In this document: piece by piece, positions 1-8,800 of the stretch
Layout of the letters: each line of letters begins with the position of its first letter
Numbering within the stretch: position 1 is the stretch's first letter
NCBI GenBank assembly: GCA_032160945.1
Contig: JAVHTL010000002.1
DNA length: 64,000 nucleotides
Direction: 5' to 3' (one strand)
Origin: Fervidibacter sp032160945
GTDB lineage: Bacteria > Armatimonadota > Fervidibacteria > Fervidibacterales > Fervidibacteraceae
Made by a program: the position numbers and the translations under genes
The notes under the pieces: model-generated
The model's database searches: none
What the model saw: the letters and a program-made list of their open reading frames with translations, nothing else
Told to the model about the DNA's origin: nothing

Positions 1-52
1 GTAGAATCTGTGCTCTATAGCCTGAGGCTTTTCAGCCCCTATAATCCTCTAT

Positions 53-184
53 TAGGACTTGCGCAGTTGATGTCATTTTGTGTAGGGGCAGACGATAGTC
101 TGCCCGAAAACATCCTTTATGGGGTTAAAACTGCCCTTGCGGGCGGCTTAGCAGCTGCCCCTACATCCAACTGCGTAACTCCTA
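53..184. mobile_element. MITE-like element, copy A
   Basis: First of three copies of a roughly 134-bp non-coding element (others at 5655-5788 and 38547-38680). It begins TAGGACTTGCGCAGTTG and ends CAACTGCGTAACTCCTA, which are imperfect terminal inverted repeats of 17 bp. Inside lies a second nested inverted repeat (GTAGGGGCAG near the left, CTGCCCCTAC near the right), so the whole unit can fold into one long hairpin. It has no coding capacity. Unlike copy C, no clean target duplication is visible here, so this copy is probably older. It lies just downstream of the zinc-ribbon gene stop. Confidence 0.8.
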
Positions 185-192
185 ACCTAAGT

Positions 193-438
193 TTACAATT
201 TCTTGCCGCACGCTGAACAGAAGTTGGCATCAGGCAGGTTGCGATGACCACAAAAACGACAGAAAATTACCTGTTCTTGCTGAGGGTATGATGGAGGCGT
301 AAAGCGTTGTCCTTGCCGAAATCGTTGTCTTGCCCATTCAAGCCATTGCTCTGGGATATCGGTGTTTGGGACGGTGTTTTTCTCTTCTTCTCGTAAGGCG
401 GTGCCATAATCCTCAAGCCAGGCGTCATGGTTTATCAC
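193..438 (-). CDS. small zinc-ribbon protein
   Basis: This 81-residue protein ends in a zinc ribbon: CRFCG at about residue 60 and CSACG near the C-terminus supply four cysteines in a CxxC-x(n)-CxxC pattern typical of zinc_ribbon_2 domains. The N-terminal 55 residues are acidic/aromatic and not recognised. It lies 7 bp downstream of the FHA gene on the same strand and is probably cotranscribed with it. Membrane OB-fold, FHA and zinc-ribbon proteins in one operon suggest a small signalling or assembly module, but no function can be assigned. Mobile element copy A starts 9 bp after the stop. Confidence 0.75.
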   Translation of the reverse strand: MINHDAWLEDYGTALREEEKNTVPNTDIPEQWLEWARQRFRQGQRFTPPSYPQQEQVIFCRFCGHRNLPDANFCSACGKKL

Positions 439-445
439 CTCTTGT

Positions 446-1168
446 TTACTCTGAAGGACTTTTGACTGTTATGAACTTAACGACTGTCCCGCCCATTTCA
501 ATTTCATCGCCGTTTTTTAGTTCCCTTTCTTGCACCAATTCACCGTTGACCCTTGTGCCTTGCGTGCTTTCGTTGCGAAGGATGAACTTACCGCCTCTGA
601 ATTCCAAGATGCAATGTTTTCTGGAGACAGTGATGTCAGTCAACTGGATGTCTCTATCTTCCAGTCTACCAATCGTAGTCACTGTTTTTACCAATGGGAA
701 GCGTTTACCTTTGTCAGGACCGCGAATGACTTCCAGTTCGGCACCCAAGAATTGACCTGTTGGGGCATGAGCAATATCTTGCAACGGAGGGACACCTAAC
801 TCTGTCGGCTTTTGAGACAAAGGTAGTTCAGTAGGCATTTGAGGTTGAGGGGCAGTAGGCATCGGTGATGGCGCACGACCTGTGAAACGCAAAACAGTTA
901 AGCCAATGTCAATAGTGTCGCCTGACTTTAACTCCACTTGTGAGTAATGAACGATTTGATCATTGACTTTTGAACCATTCCGCGAGTGGTCAATGAATAA
1001 AATGCGACCATCGGCTGTTAAGACAATTTCAGCGTGGTTGCTGGAGACAGTGGAATCATTTGGAAAGCGAATGTCGCCTTCGGTTCGTCCCAACACAATT
1101 CGTCGTCCCCCCAACGGAAATCTCTTGCCTTGGTCAGGACCGCTGATGATTTCCAAAGTGCCCCACAT
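446..1168 (-). CDS. protein with two FHA domains
   Basis: A 240-residue protein with two forkhead-associated domains joined by a Pro/Thr/Gln-rich linker (about residues 95-135). Each repeat starts with a GPDxGKRFPL strand and carries the phosphothreonine-binding core: LGR...SSNHA in the first (residues 26-47) and IGR...SRKH in the second (about 166-187). FHA domains bind phosphothreonine peptides, so a Ser/Thr kinase partner is expected; none is encoded here. The ATG lies inside the 3' end of the upstream ORF, read in the -1 frame, with only a weak GGAAGA ribosome site. The two ORFs may therefore be one gene split by a frameshift (see findings). Confidence 0.8.
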   Translation of the reverse strand: MWGTLEIISGPDQGKRFPLGGRRIVLGRTEGDIRFPNDSTVSSNHAEIVLTADGRILFIDHSRNGSKVNDQIVHYSQVELKSGDTIDIGLTVLRFTGRAPSPMPTAPQPQMPTELPLSQKPTELGVPPLQDIAHAPTGQFLGAELEVIRGPDKGKRFPLVKTVTTIGRLEDRDIQLTDITVSRKHCILEFRGGKFILRNESTQGTRVNGELVQERELKNGDEIEMGGTVVKFITVKSPSE

Positions 1169-1851
1169 TTCTTCCGTGACTTTTTAGGAGGTGCGAAAAT
1201 TTCAGGGCTGACCCAATCTGTCGGTTTTTCGGTGAAGGGAATAGGTGGTGGCGAAATTGGTTGTCCTTGAGACAAAGGTTGCTGTTGTGCTTGTTGGAGT
1301 TGAGCAATTTGTTGGCGAAGTTCCTCTGCCTGTTGCCTTTGAGAATCCATTGCTGCTTGAATGGCTTTCCGCTGCTTAATGGAGTAAATTACGAGCAAAA
1401 GGATAGCTAAAAGGAAAAAGACGCTGCCAATAGTTAAGGGTATCCAATTTTCCTGCCACCAAGGCTTCTCTTGCACAGTAGGGATTGGTGGTGCAGTGAT
1501 ACCTCCAAGTTGCTTCCGTTCCAACTCAATGAGGTAGAATCGCTTCCCTTCCTTCACAACTGTGCCTTTCACTCGGTAAGTGATGCCCATGTGCAAGTTC
1601 TGTGGTCGGCTGCTCCGGATGCGAATTTCATCTCCATAGTCGTCACGGAGGGTGTAAACGGTCGTTGTTGATGTGCTCTCTTCTCGGACAATATAGCCAG
1701 TTCTCCCTTGAACAGTTACAGTTTGATTGGTATGTTTACCTTCCAAAATCTCGCTTACAGGCGTGATGACTTCAGTTTGGGCTGACACTAAAGCGTAACT
1801 CAAGGATACTATGACCAGAGTGAGAGCGAATTTTAAACTTTGCCTCATCAT
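1018..1851 (-). CDS. membrane-anchored OB-fold-like protein
   Basis: Starts with a signal peptide (residues 1-25, cleavage near VSAQ). About 90 residues follow that resemble an OB-fold/tRNA_anti-like nucleic-acid or ligand-binding domain (TVTVQGRTGYI ... YRVKGTV). Next come a transmembrane helix (about 132-155) and a Gln-rich coiled coil (about 160-195). The last 50 residues, after KKSRKK, overlap the start of the FHA gene in another frame and look like non-native sequence. An intact version would probably continue into the FHA domains. The start has either of two adjacent ATGs (1851 or 1848). First gene of a leftward operon. Function unknown. Confidence 0.65.
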   Translation of the reverse strand: MMRQSLKFALTLVIVSLSYALVSAQTEVITPVSEILEGKHTNQTVTVQGRTGYIVREESTSTTTVYTLRDDYGDEIRIRSSRPQNLHMGITYRVKGTVVKEGKRFYLIELERKQLGGITAPPIPTVQEKPWWQENWIPLTIGSVFFLLAILLLVIYSIKQRKAIQAAMDSQRQQAEELRQQIAQLQQAQQQPLSQGQPISPPPIPFTEKPTDWVSPEIFAPPKKSRKKCGALWKSSAVLTKARDFRWGDDELCWDEPKATFAFQMIPLSPATTLKLS

Positions 1852-1890
1852 AGTTTTTGTCCCCTCCCACTTGATGATGGGTTAAGTTTC

Positions 1891-2745
1891 TTATTCCTTT
1901 GGTCTCTCCTTGACAGATTCATGATATCGTTTCAAGAACTCATCCACGATCTGCCGCAAAAGAGCACCAACCGAAATTCCTTTCTCCCTTGCAATAGCCT
2001 CTAACGCTGTCCACTGCTCTGGTGCAAGTAGTGTTTGTTCTTTAGACACAGTGACGGTTGGGGAAGGCAAAACTGGCGGAGCAGTTTCTTGAACTTTCGC
2101 TTTTTCAACGACAAGTGCTTTGAGTTTCTCCTCGGAAATTTGAGAAGCAAGCGGTTGCGCTGGTGGATTTGGCGGACCAAAGTGAAAAGTTTGCAACGCA
2201 ACAATGAAATCGGGCAAAATGTGATCAAAAAGTTCGTCAGGTGCACCAAACTGAACTCGGAGAATGAGGGAAGACGAGAGTGGTAAACCACACCAAACTA
2301 CTCTGGTCAGGCGTGTCCCAATACGAGGGTTAATAGCGATTCCGTTACCGACACCGCGAGCAAAAACAGCAATTGCTTCCTTGCCCCCAAGAGTTACTTT
2401 CTGAACTTGAATTGATGCCCCTAACTCGTTGAAGTAGTCAGTAAAGGTGTTAGTGATGAATTCTAAGTTGACCTGAATTGGTGTTCCAGCAGGACCTTCA
2501 ATACTTACGGGAAGCCGAGAGACAATGATTACGGCTACATCTTTTCCTATTGACCGACGCCAACCAAAAAGGAAGTTTTGGGTTGGGTAACCGTGAGGGG
2601 CTTTGTCCAACTTCACCCAACCCAGGGGAACAGACATGCCCAATCCGAAGGTTGGGCTGTAAGCGTATGTCCCTAACTGTTGAGAAGCAGAGGTCAAGGA
2701 CAAAACCAAACTAACTAAAAATGAAAACCAAAAAACTCGCTGCAT
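1891..2745 (-). CDS. secreted protein with C-terminal ribbon-helix-helix-like segment
   Basis: A 284-residue protein with an N-terminal signal peptide (residues 1-21, cleavage after SAS). A PsbP/DUF1795-like beta-rich domain follows to about residue 200 (GMSVPLGWVKLD, then VQKVTLGGKEAIAV). After a Pro-rich linker, the C-terminal 45 residues (LAPEQWTALEAIAREKGISVGALLRQIV) resemble a CopG-type ribbon-helix-helix motif, which is odd in an exported protein. The ATG is preceded by AAGGAGG with 8-nt spacing, so the start is well supported. Function unknown. Confidence 0.75.
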   Translation of the reverse strand: MQRVFWFSFLVSLVLSLTSASQQLGTYAYSPTFGLGMSVPLGWVKLDKAPHGYPTQNFLFGWRRSIGKDVAVIIVSRLPVSIEGPAGTPIQVNLEFITNTFTDYFNELGASIQVQKVTLGGKEAIAVFARGVGNGIAINPRIGTRLTRVVWCGLPLSSSLILRVQFGAPDELFDHILPDFIVALQTFHFGPPNPPAQPLASQISEEKLKALVVEKAKVQETAPPVLPSPTVTVSKEQTLLAPEQWTALEAIAREKGISVGALLRQIVDEFLKRYHESVKERPKE

Positions 2746-2774
2746 GGCAATTGCCTCCTTCGGTCAAAGTTTGA

Positions 2775-2816
2775 TACGGTCAAAAAGGAAAGGGGCAGGC
2801 TCAATGCCTGCCCCTT
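2775..2816 (-). terminator. rho-independent terminator downstream of the 2826-3236 gene
   Basis: A perfect 11-bp stem AAGGGGCAGGC / GCCTGCCCCTT with a 5-nt loop (2790-2816) is followed on the minus strand by a T-rich run (TTTCCTTTTTG). It lies just past the stop of the leftward gene at 2826. The stem also belongs to the family of GC-rich intergenic hairpins described in the findings. Confidence 0.75.
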
Positions 2817-2825
2817 GAGTTTCAT

Positions 2826-3236
2826 CTACCTCCTACGAATTGTGCGCCTTGTCCTGGTAGAAGAACCTCCACTGGAGGATGCTCGAACTCCAACTGACGG
2901 GAGAGCACGATACTCCTTTTGCACTTCCCATTCTGTCTTTGGAACACGCTTTTCTACTTCAACAACAGGATGAGGCAAATAGGTGTAAAGGGAACTAACT
3001 TGTCGGTTAACGGGTTCGCGGATAACCTTGTAACCGGCAGGAACTGTTTCCACATGCTTGTAAATTTGGCGAATTTTACCTCGGTTGATCGGTCCTGTCC
3101 GGAAAGGGACTACGACTACTTGTTCAATGAACAATTCATCCCCCGTGAACTCAGGGCCATTCTGCCCCCAAAGGACGGATGCCCCTAAAGTTGACACCAA
3201 CAGCAACGCTGTAACACTAAGCCTCTTAACGACCAT
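2826..3236 (-). CDS. small secreted protein of unknown function
   Basis: A 136-residue protein with a signal peptide (1-24, ending VLWGQ) and a beta-rich, Val/Glu/Pro-rich mature region. The very basic low-complexity tail (Ser/Gly then RTRRTIRRR) could bind nucleic acid or polyanionic envelope polymers. The ATG has AAAAGGAGG upstream with good spacing. It is separated from the next leftward gene by a terminator, so it is likely a single-gene transcript. I recognise no family. The following 286 bp (3237-3522) hold no gene that I can support; they are the divergent promoter region toward the sigma factor gene. Confidence 0.7.
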   Translation of the reverse strand: MVVKRLSVTALLLVSTLGASVLWGQNGPEFTGDELFIEQVVVVPFRTGPINRGKIRQIYKHVETVPAGYKVIREPVNRQVSSLYTYLPHPVVEVEKRVPKTEWEVQKEYRALPSVGVRASSSGGSSTRTRRTIRRR

Positions 3237-3522
3237 ACTTCAACACCTCCTTTTAGTTTTTGCCCCTACTAAACCCTTTCGCCTTCTTTCGCTTTCTCGC
3301 TTTTACTATGCTAAGGCAAACAGTCGCTTTATTCTTGCCCCATATACATAGCGTCCGAAATGGTGAAAAATTAGGAGGTGGGGTGATTGATGTTCTAAAC
3401 ATTGCAGAGTGGTCGTGACATAATAAGGGCAAAAAGTTAAGGCGTATTTTGACCGCGAAGGGGAGACTTGAATATTGCGGTCACAAGCAAAGAGCACTTA
3501 AAAATACGGGTAATGACAAAGT

Positions 3523-4191
3523 TTGCTGAAATTTTTAGAGGCGGTGAGGAGTGTGCAAAAGAGTGACAGGAAAAAGCCTGCTTTTGGGTTGTGCGGGAGT
3601 ATCACTTTGGGTGAATTGAGGGACGAGAGAAAGTTTGACGATTTCGTTCGTCAATCATATGAGCGCTTGCTTGGCTTTGCTTATCAACTACTCGGAAATT
3701 GGGACGATGCTGAAGATGTTATTCAAACCGTTTTTATGGAGTTGTGGGAGTTAGTCACGAAGCGATTGAAAGAGCCAAACGCTAATGCCATCGCCGTCAC
3801 ATACCGATTAGTTAAGCGACGAACTTCTGATTTCCGAATCAAACAACCAAGTTCCTTCAACCCAGAATGGTTAGAAGAGCCATTTTCTGAAGAGGCTTTT
3901 GGTGATGGGTTAAGTTGGGAGGAAGAGATGAAGGATGTGGAAGGCATAGTCATAGCCATTGAGAAAAGGAGAGCCATCCACGAGTGCGGAAATCAATTGC
4001 AAGGAAGGGCACGAGAGGTCTTCTCTTTATTTTTGCAAGGTGTTCCCAATGCGGAAATCGCAAAGAATTTGGGCATCAGCGCAGCGAGGGTGTCGCAGTT
4101 GATGAAAATTGTCTTCATTCAGTTGAAGCAGAAACTCCAAGAGATGGGCTACGATTGCAACGAAACCTTTAATGTGCCCTTAAAATTTTGA
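3523..4191 (+). CDS. ECF-type RNA polymerase sigma factor
   Basis: Sigma-70 family protein of about 200 residues. Region 2 is clear (YERLLGFAYQLLGNWDDAEDV, about residues 46-66, followed by FMELWE). Region 4 forms a helix-turn-helix near residues 170-200 (GVPNAEIAKNLGISAARVSQLM). The lack of other sigma domains and the DDAEDV motif identify the extracytoplasmic-function class. The start is uncertain: TTG at 3523 gives the longest form, but GTG codons at 3544 or 3553 are alternatives. The next gene encodes a zf-HC2 membrane protein, the usual arrangement of an ECF sigma factor with its anti-sigma factor. The natural targets would include the downstream CHAT gene (inference). Confidence 0.85.
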   Translation: MLKFLEAVRSVQKSDRKKPAFGLCGSITLGELRDERKFDDFVRQSYERLLGFAYQLLGNWDDAEDVIQTVFMELWELVTKRLKEPNANAIAVTYRLVKRRTSDFRIKQPSSFNPEWLEEPFSEEAFGDGLSWEEEMKDVEGIVIAIEKRRAIHECGNQLQGRAREVFSLFLQGVPNAEIAKNLGISAARVSQLMKIVFIQLKQKLQEMGYDCNETFNVPLKF

Positions 4192-4266
4192 CTTTTCTGA
4201 CGCTTAGTTATTGGAGGTTGGAAGGAAAGGTGGGAAATTCGCTGCAAAGTTTGAAAGGTGAAAGCC

Positions 4267-5592
4267 ATGCGATGTGAAGATGTCCATAAACGGATGTTGG
4301 ATTATGTGATGGGCAAACTAACAGAGGCGGAAGTGACGGCGATGGATAAGCATCTTGACCGATGCGAAGATTGCACGAAAGTAGTTGACAGTTACCTTAA
4401 CGAACTTGGGCTTTTCAACCTTGAGCCAAAGAAAAACGAACTTTTTCGTTTGATGCGTATACCTATGCCGTCACAGGAGCAAGTGAAAGCAGGTATAGAA
4501 TCAGTCCTTCAGGCTATTCATGGACCGAAGGCAATCGCTGAACACGAAGTTGCTCCAACTGTCAAGGAACAAAAGTCCAAGACTGCATCATGGGCAGAAC
4601 AATTTGGGGCTTTGGTCGGGCAATTTGCAACTTATTGGGTTTACGGCTTAGCAACTGTTGCAGTTGCAGGTTTGATCATCTTCGCGTGGAACGAACATAC
4701 TCAGCGGAAAGCATTTGAGCATCAAATTGCTTCCCTTCAAATGCAAGTGAATTTGTTGAGGCGACAAAATGAAGCCGTGAAACGAGAGAACGAAACATTG
4801 CAACGCAAATTGGAACAAGCACTGTTAGAGCGTCAGCGAACTCAAAGGGTGTTTGAGGAAAGGCAAAAGCAATTGGAAAAGAGGTCAGCCCAGCAAGTTT
4901 TTGTTTTGGTGCGGGATAGAGCGGGAGCGGTTACGATCAACGCTGATGGCACAGTGCGATTAGAAGGGAGACAAATTTTGCCTTTGCCTTTCGCCCAACA
5001 AGTGAAAGAGTTAATCACCACAGGTGCGGTGAAGCCGTCAAAACCGACACTTCTTGCAATGGCGACTTTGAAAAGCGGTTTGATGTTAAATACGCTGCGA
5101 AGCGCAAAAGTTGAAACATCTCAAAAGCCCATCCCTATTAGCCCTGTTCTTACCGCCGTTCGTTCTGTCTGTCCAAAACTGCAATGGAAACCCGTTGAGG
5201 GAGCAAAGGGATACAAGGTGATGATTGTTGACAAGAATGACAAACTCCTTTGGCAAACAAAAGTTGAGGCAGAAACGAAGGTGATTGTGCCTTCAGGTGT
5301 CTTACGCAGGGGGCAAGTTTACTTCTGGCAAGTAGAAGCCTTTTTAAATGAGCAATCCAACTTGTCGCCTGTTGTCGGTTTTTGGGTGCTCAGTGAGGAA
5401 GAGTTGAAGGAAGTGACAAAAGCAGAACGAAAATTTCAAGGTTCGGCATTAGTTCTCGCCAGCCTTTACGCTCATCATGGGCTCTACGAAGAGGCGCTCG
5501 CTCAAATTGAGCGACTTTCGGAAATGAACCCTACAAGTCCCTTCGTGCAAGGGATTTTGAATAACTTGAAGCGTCAATTGGGCAGGGAGTGA
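4267..5592 (+). CDS. zf-HC2 anti-sigma-like membrane protein with coiled coil and TPR-like tail
   Basis: The N-terminus carries the HxxxCxxC zinc-binding signature of anti-sigma factors (MRCEDV, then HLDRCEDCTK near residue 30). A transmembrane helix follows around residues 130-148 (YGLATVAVAGLIIFAW), then a long charged coiled coil (about 155-210). A fibronectin-III-like domain (PKLQWKPVEGAKGYKVMI...GQVYFWQVEA) and a short TPR-like helix pair at the C-terminus complete it. I chose ATG 4267 because the AAAGGTG site overlaps the upstream GTG 4258. It lies 75 bp after the sigma gene and probably restrains it. The long periplasmic portion suggests sensing of an envelope signal. Confidence 0.8.
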   Translation: MRCEDVHKRMLDYVMGKLTEAEVTAMDKHLDRCEDCTKVVDSYLNELGLFNLEPKKNELFRLMRIPMPSQEQVKAGIESVLQAIHGPKAIAEHEVAPTVKEQKSKTASWAEQFGALVGQFATYWVYGLATVAVAGLIIFAWNEHTQRKAFEHQIASLQMQVNLLRRQNEAVKRENETLQRKLEQALLERQRTQRVFEERQKQLEKRSAQQVFVLVRDRAGAVTINADGTVRLEGRQILPLPFAQQVKELITTGAVKPSKPTLLAMATLKSGLMLNTLRSAKVETSQKPIPISPVLTAVRSVCPKLQWKPVEGAKGYKVMIVDKNDKLLWQTKVEAETKVIVPSGVLRRGQVYFWQVEAFLNEQSNLSPVVGFWVLSEEELKEVTKAERKFQGSALVLASLYAHHGLYEEALAQIERLSEMNPTSPFVQGILNNLKRQLGRE

Positions 5593-5654
5593 CGAGAGCG
5601 CCTTTTATTGCAAATAGTTTTGCCTTACCAATTTCCGTCGTAACGAAATTTTTC

Positions 5655-5788
5655 TAGGACTTACGCAGTTGATGTCATTTTGTGTAGGGGCGGACGATAG
5701 TCTGCCCGAAAACATCTTTTGTAAGGGGTTAAAACTGCCCTTGCTGGCGGCTTAGCAGCCGCCCCTACATCCAACTGCGTAACTCCTA
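5655..5788. mobile_element. MITE-like element, copy B
   Basis: Second copy of the 134-bp element, with TAGGACTTACGCAGTTG at the left end and CAACTGCGTAACTCCTA at the right. Internal complementary arms GTAGGGGCGG and CCGCCCCTAC are present. The immediate flanks are TTTTC on both sides, consistent with a 5-bp (or imperfect 6-bp) target duplication. It lies between the anti-sigma gene and the CHAT gene, so it could have altered their cotranscription. Confidence 0.85.
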
Positions 5789-5844
5789 TTTTCTTTAGGT
5801 GCAAATTTTGTCAGTTTACGCAGTGAAAGTGGGAAGGTGAGAGC

Positions 5845-8800
5845 ATGAAGGGTTGCAGTTATCACAAAGCGGTTTGGGTCTTTGTTTTATGCTACTTTGC
5901 TTTCTGTCTCGCTTCGCCCTCAACCCCTGAAAGCCCACAAACTGGCGAAGAAGAAGCATTGAAGTCGCTTGTTGAACGCTTTTTCACTGCTTACGAAAAA
6001 GAAGACTTAGAGGGCTTAATGAGCCTTTGGAGCAAAAAATCACCAGATTACTCCGAGCGCAAAAAGGTTATGAAGGAACTTTTTGGCTTTCGTGACTATA
6101 CTTTCGCTAACTTGATCATCAAGCAAATTCAGTTTGAAGGTGATAAAGCCAAGTTGAGAGTTTGTATCGCTTTGACCGAGATTGAGCCAAAAACGAGGAT
6201 GCAAAGCACGCGCAATTTAGACCGAATTTTCGTTTGCGTCAAGGAAGAAGGTATTTGGAAAATTTGGCGCTATTACCCAACTTCCGAAGAACTTGCTTAT
6301 GCTTTGTTGCGAGTAGAGACTGATGAAGAGCGGGAAAAGTTGCTGGCAAAAGAAAGCGAGTTAGTGAATTTTGAGTTGGTTCGCGTCCTTTTGATTTGGG
6401 GTGACAAAGAACTGGAACAAGAAAACTTTCAACGCGCCCTTGCAATTTATCAGTTGGCGAGCAAGATTGCACAGCGCATTGGCGATGAGGAAGGTCTCAT
6501 CCTTTCTCTCAACAGAGAGGGCAATACTTTGGCTTTGATGGGGCAGATTAAGGAAGCGGCAGAGAAATACGAGGCTAACATCGTCACGCTTAAGGGGTTT
6601 ATAAAAAGGCATCAGGAGGTCGGTTCAAATCAACGGGCACATGAGTTGTCTTTGCTTTTAGCAAATTTGCTTCACAGACTTGGAAGTTTCTATCAAACAC
6701 GCTACGGCGATGCTGAAAAGGCATTAGCCAAGTATCAGGAAATGTTAGCCATCGGGAAGCAGATAGGCGATCGTTGGATAGAGGCTGAAGGGCACAATTG
6801 TGTTGGTGGGCAGTTGATTGATTTTGGGAAAATTGCTCAAGGCATACAGGAGATGGAAGAAGCCATTAGAATTTACGAGGATTTGCTCCGACAGAACCCT
6901 AATCCCAGAATTCGCGAGTGTTACCTTGTTGCCTTAAATCATCTCGCTTCCACTTACAGTTCCATTCACCTTTTCCCACAAGCGATAGAGCGCTATGAAA
7001 AGAGCCTTAAGATTTCCCGTGACATAGGCTTTAAAATTGGTGAAATGGGCGCTTTGTGGGGCATTGGGATGGTTTACGCTGGTCAGGGGGACTTTAAAAA
7101 GGCAATTGAACATTTTGAGCAAAGTCTGAAAATGGCACGAGAAGAAAAGCACTTTGCTTGGATAGTGACCAATCTGGGTTCTCTCGTTGATACTTATCGG
7201 GAACTTAGAGACTACGATAAGGCACTTGCATATGCACAAGAGCGATTGGAATTTGCACGGGAAGTCCGTTCACCGCTGTGGGAAATTGGTTCGTTGTCGT
7301 TAATCATTTCCATCCTTGTCCGTAAGGGCGATACTGCTAAAGCGCGAATTTACGCAGAAGAGGCTCGGAAAAAGTTGGAGTATTTGGGATTGTCGGAGGA
7401 AATGCTCGGTGCTGCAATTGGGGACATATACCGAGCGGAGGGGAAATGGGAACAAGCCATTGACGCTTACCGCAGATACCTTGCTTATCTTGAGCAGCGT
7501 TTCCCATTTGAAACCGACCCGCAAACCAAATTGTTACACCTTGAGAGAGCGTGGTCGGAAGTTTACGGCAACCTTATATCCTGCTTTTTGGCGCTTCGTC
7601 GTTACGAGGAGGCATTGCAATTTTTGGAAAGAGCGAAAGCAAGGGTTTTGACGGAAATTTTGCGAAAGGGAAAGGTGGACATCAGTAAAAACATGACCGA
7701 TGGGGAAAGGCAAAGAGAGCGAGAACTAAACGCTCGCATCGTTCAAGCCAACGCTGAGTTGAGGTCACTCCTTTCCCAAAGACAAACCGACCAAGCAAAA
7801 TTGGATGAAGTTTGTAAGCGATTAAATTCAGCCCGTCAAGAGTATGATGCTTTTCGGCGCAGCCTTTACTTGAAGTATCCTCAATTGGCATTTCGGCGTG
7901 GTGAAGTTCAACCGCTGAGCATTCAGCAGATTTTTCGTTGGCTTCAAAGCGTGAAAGCGAAAGACATGTTGATGCTTGAATATCTCGTGCTGGAGGAGAG
8001 GATATGGGTGTTTGCGATACACGGTTCAGGCTCTTTTCAAGTTTACCCAATTGACATCCCCCGTAAGGAGTTGGAACGGAGAGTTGATGCTTTAAAGTTA
8101 GCCATTCGCCAAAAGGAGGAGGGAAAGGTCGGTGCACTTACCGCTTTTGAAAGGGCAATAAGGCAATTGGACATCCTAATTAAGCCTGTAATGCAACAAA
8201 TTAATAGGGCAAAACAAGTTTGCATCGTCCCTGATGACATTTTGTGGGAAGTTCCTTTTGCTGCTCTCAAGACGCCTAAAAGTCGCTATCTTGTTGAGGT
8301 TTGTTCTGTCTTTTACGCCCCATCCATCACTTCCTTGAAAGCGATGCAAGAGATGAAGGAAATGAAGAAGCCATCAAAAACCCTGTTGGCGATGGCGCCT
8401 TTCGCCTATCCTGAGGGGAGCAAACGGGTTGTCCGAACTATCCCGTTAGTAGGCACTTTCGGTGCTTTGCCAGCCAGCCTTAAGGAAGTTTCAACTTTGG
8501 CAAAATTTTACAGCGTAAAACCTTACTTGCGTGAAGAAGCGAAAGAAAGTCAAGTGAAAGCGAAGGGGCATCAAGTCGGCATCCTTCACTTTGCAACTCA
8601 TGCGTTCTTTGAACCGTCGCAAGGTCTGTATTCGGGCATAGTTTTGGCGGAGGAGAAAGGTGAGGACGGTTTTTTGGAAGCGAGGGAAATTGTTGATTTG
8701 AACTTGCATGCGGATTTGGTTGTCCTATCTGCTTGCGAGACAGCAAAAGGTAAAATCCATCGTGGTGAAGGGTTGATTGGTTTGACTTGGGCTTTATTCG

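Noticed and set aside
10..216. A 68-codon plus-strand frame at the window start
   Set aside because: It is the translation of the MITE-like element; the other copies do not keep the frame.
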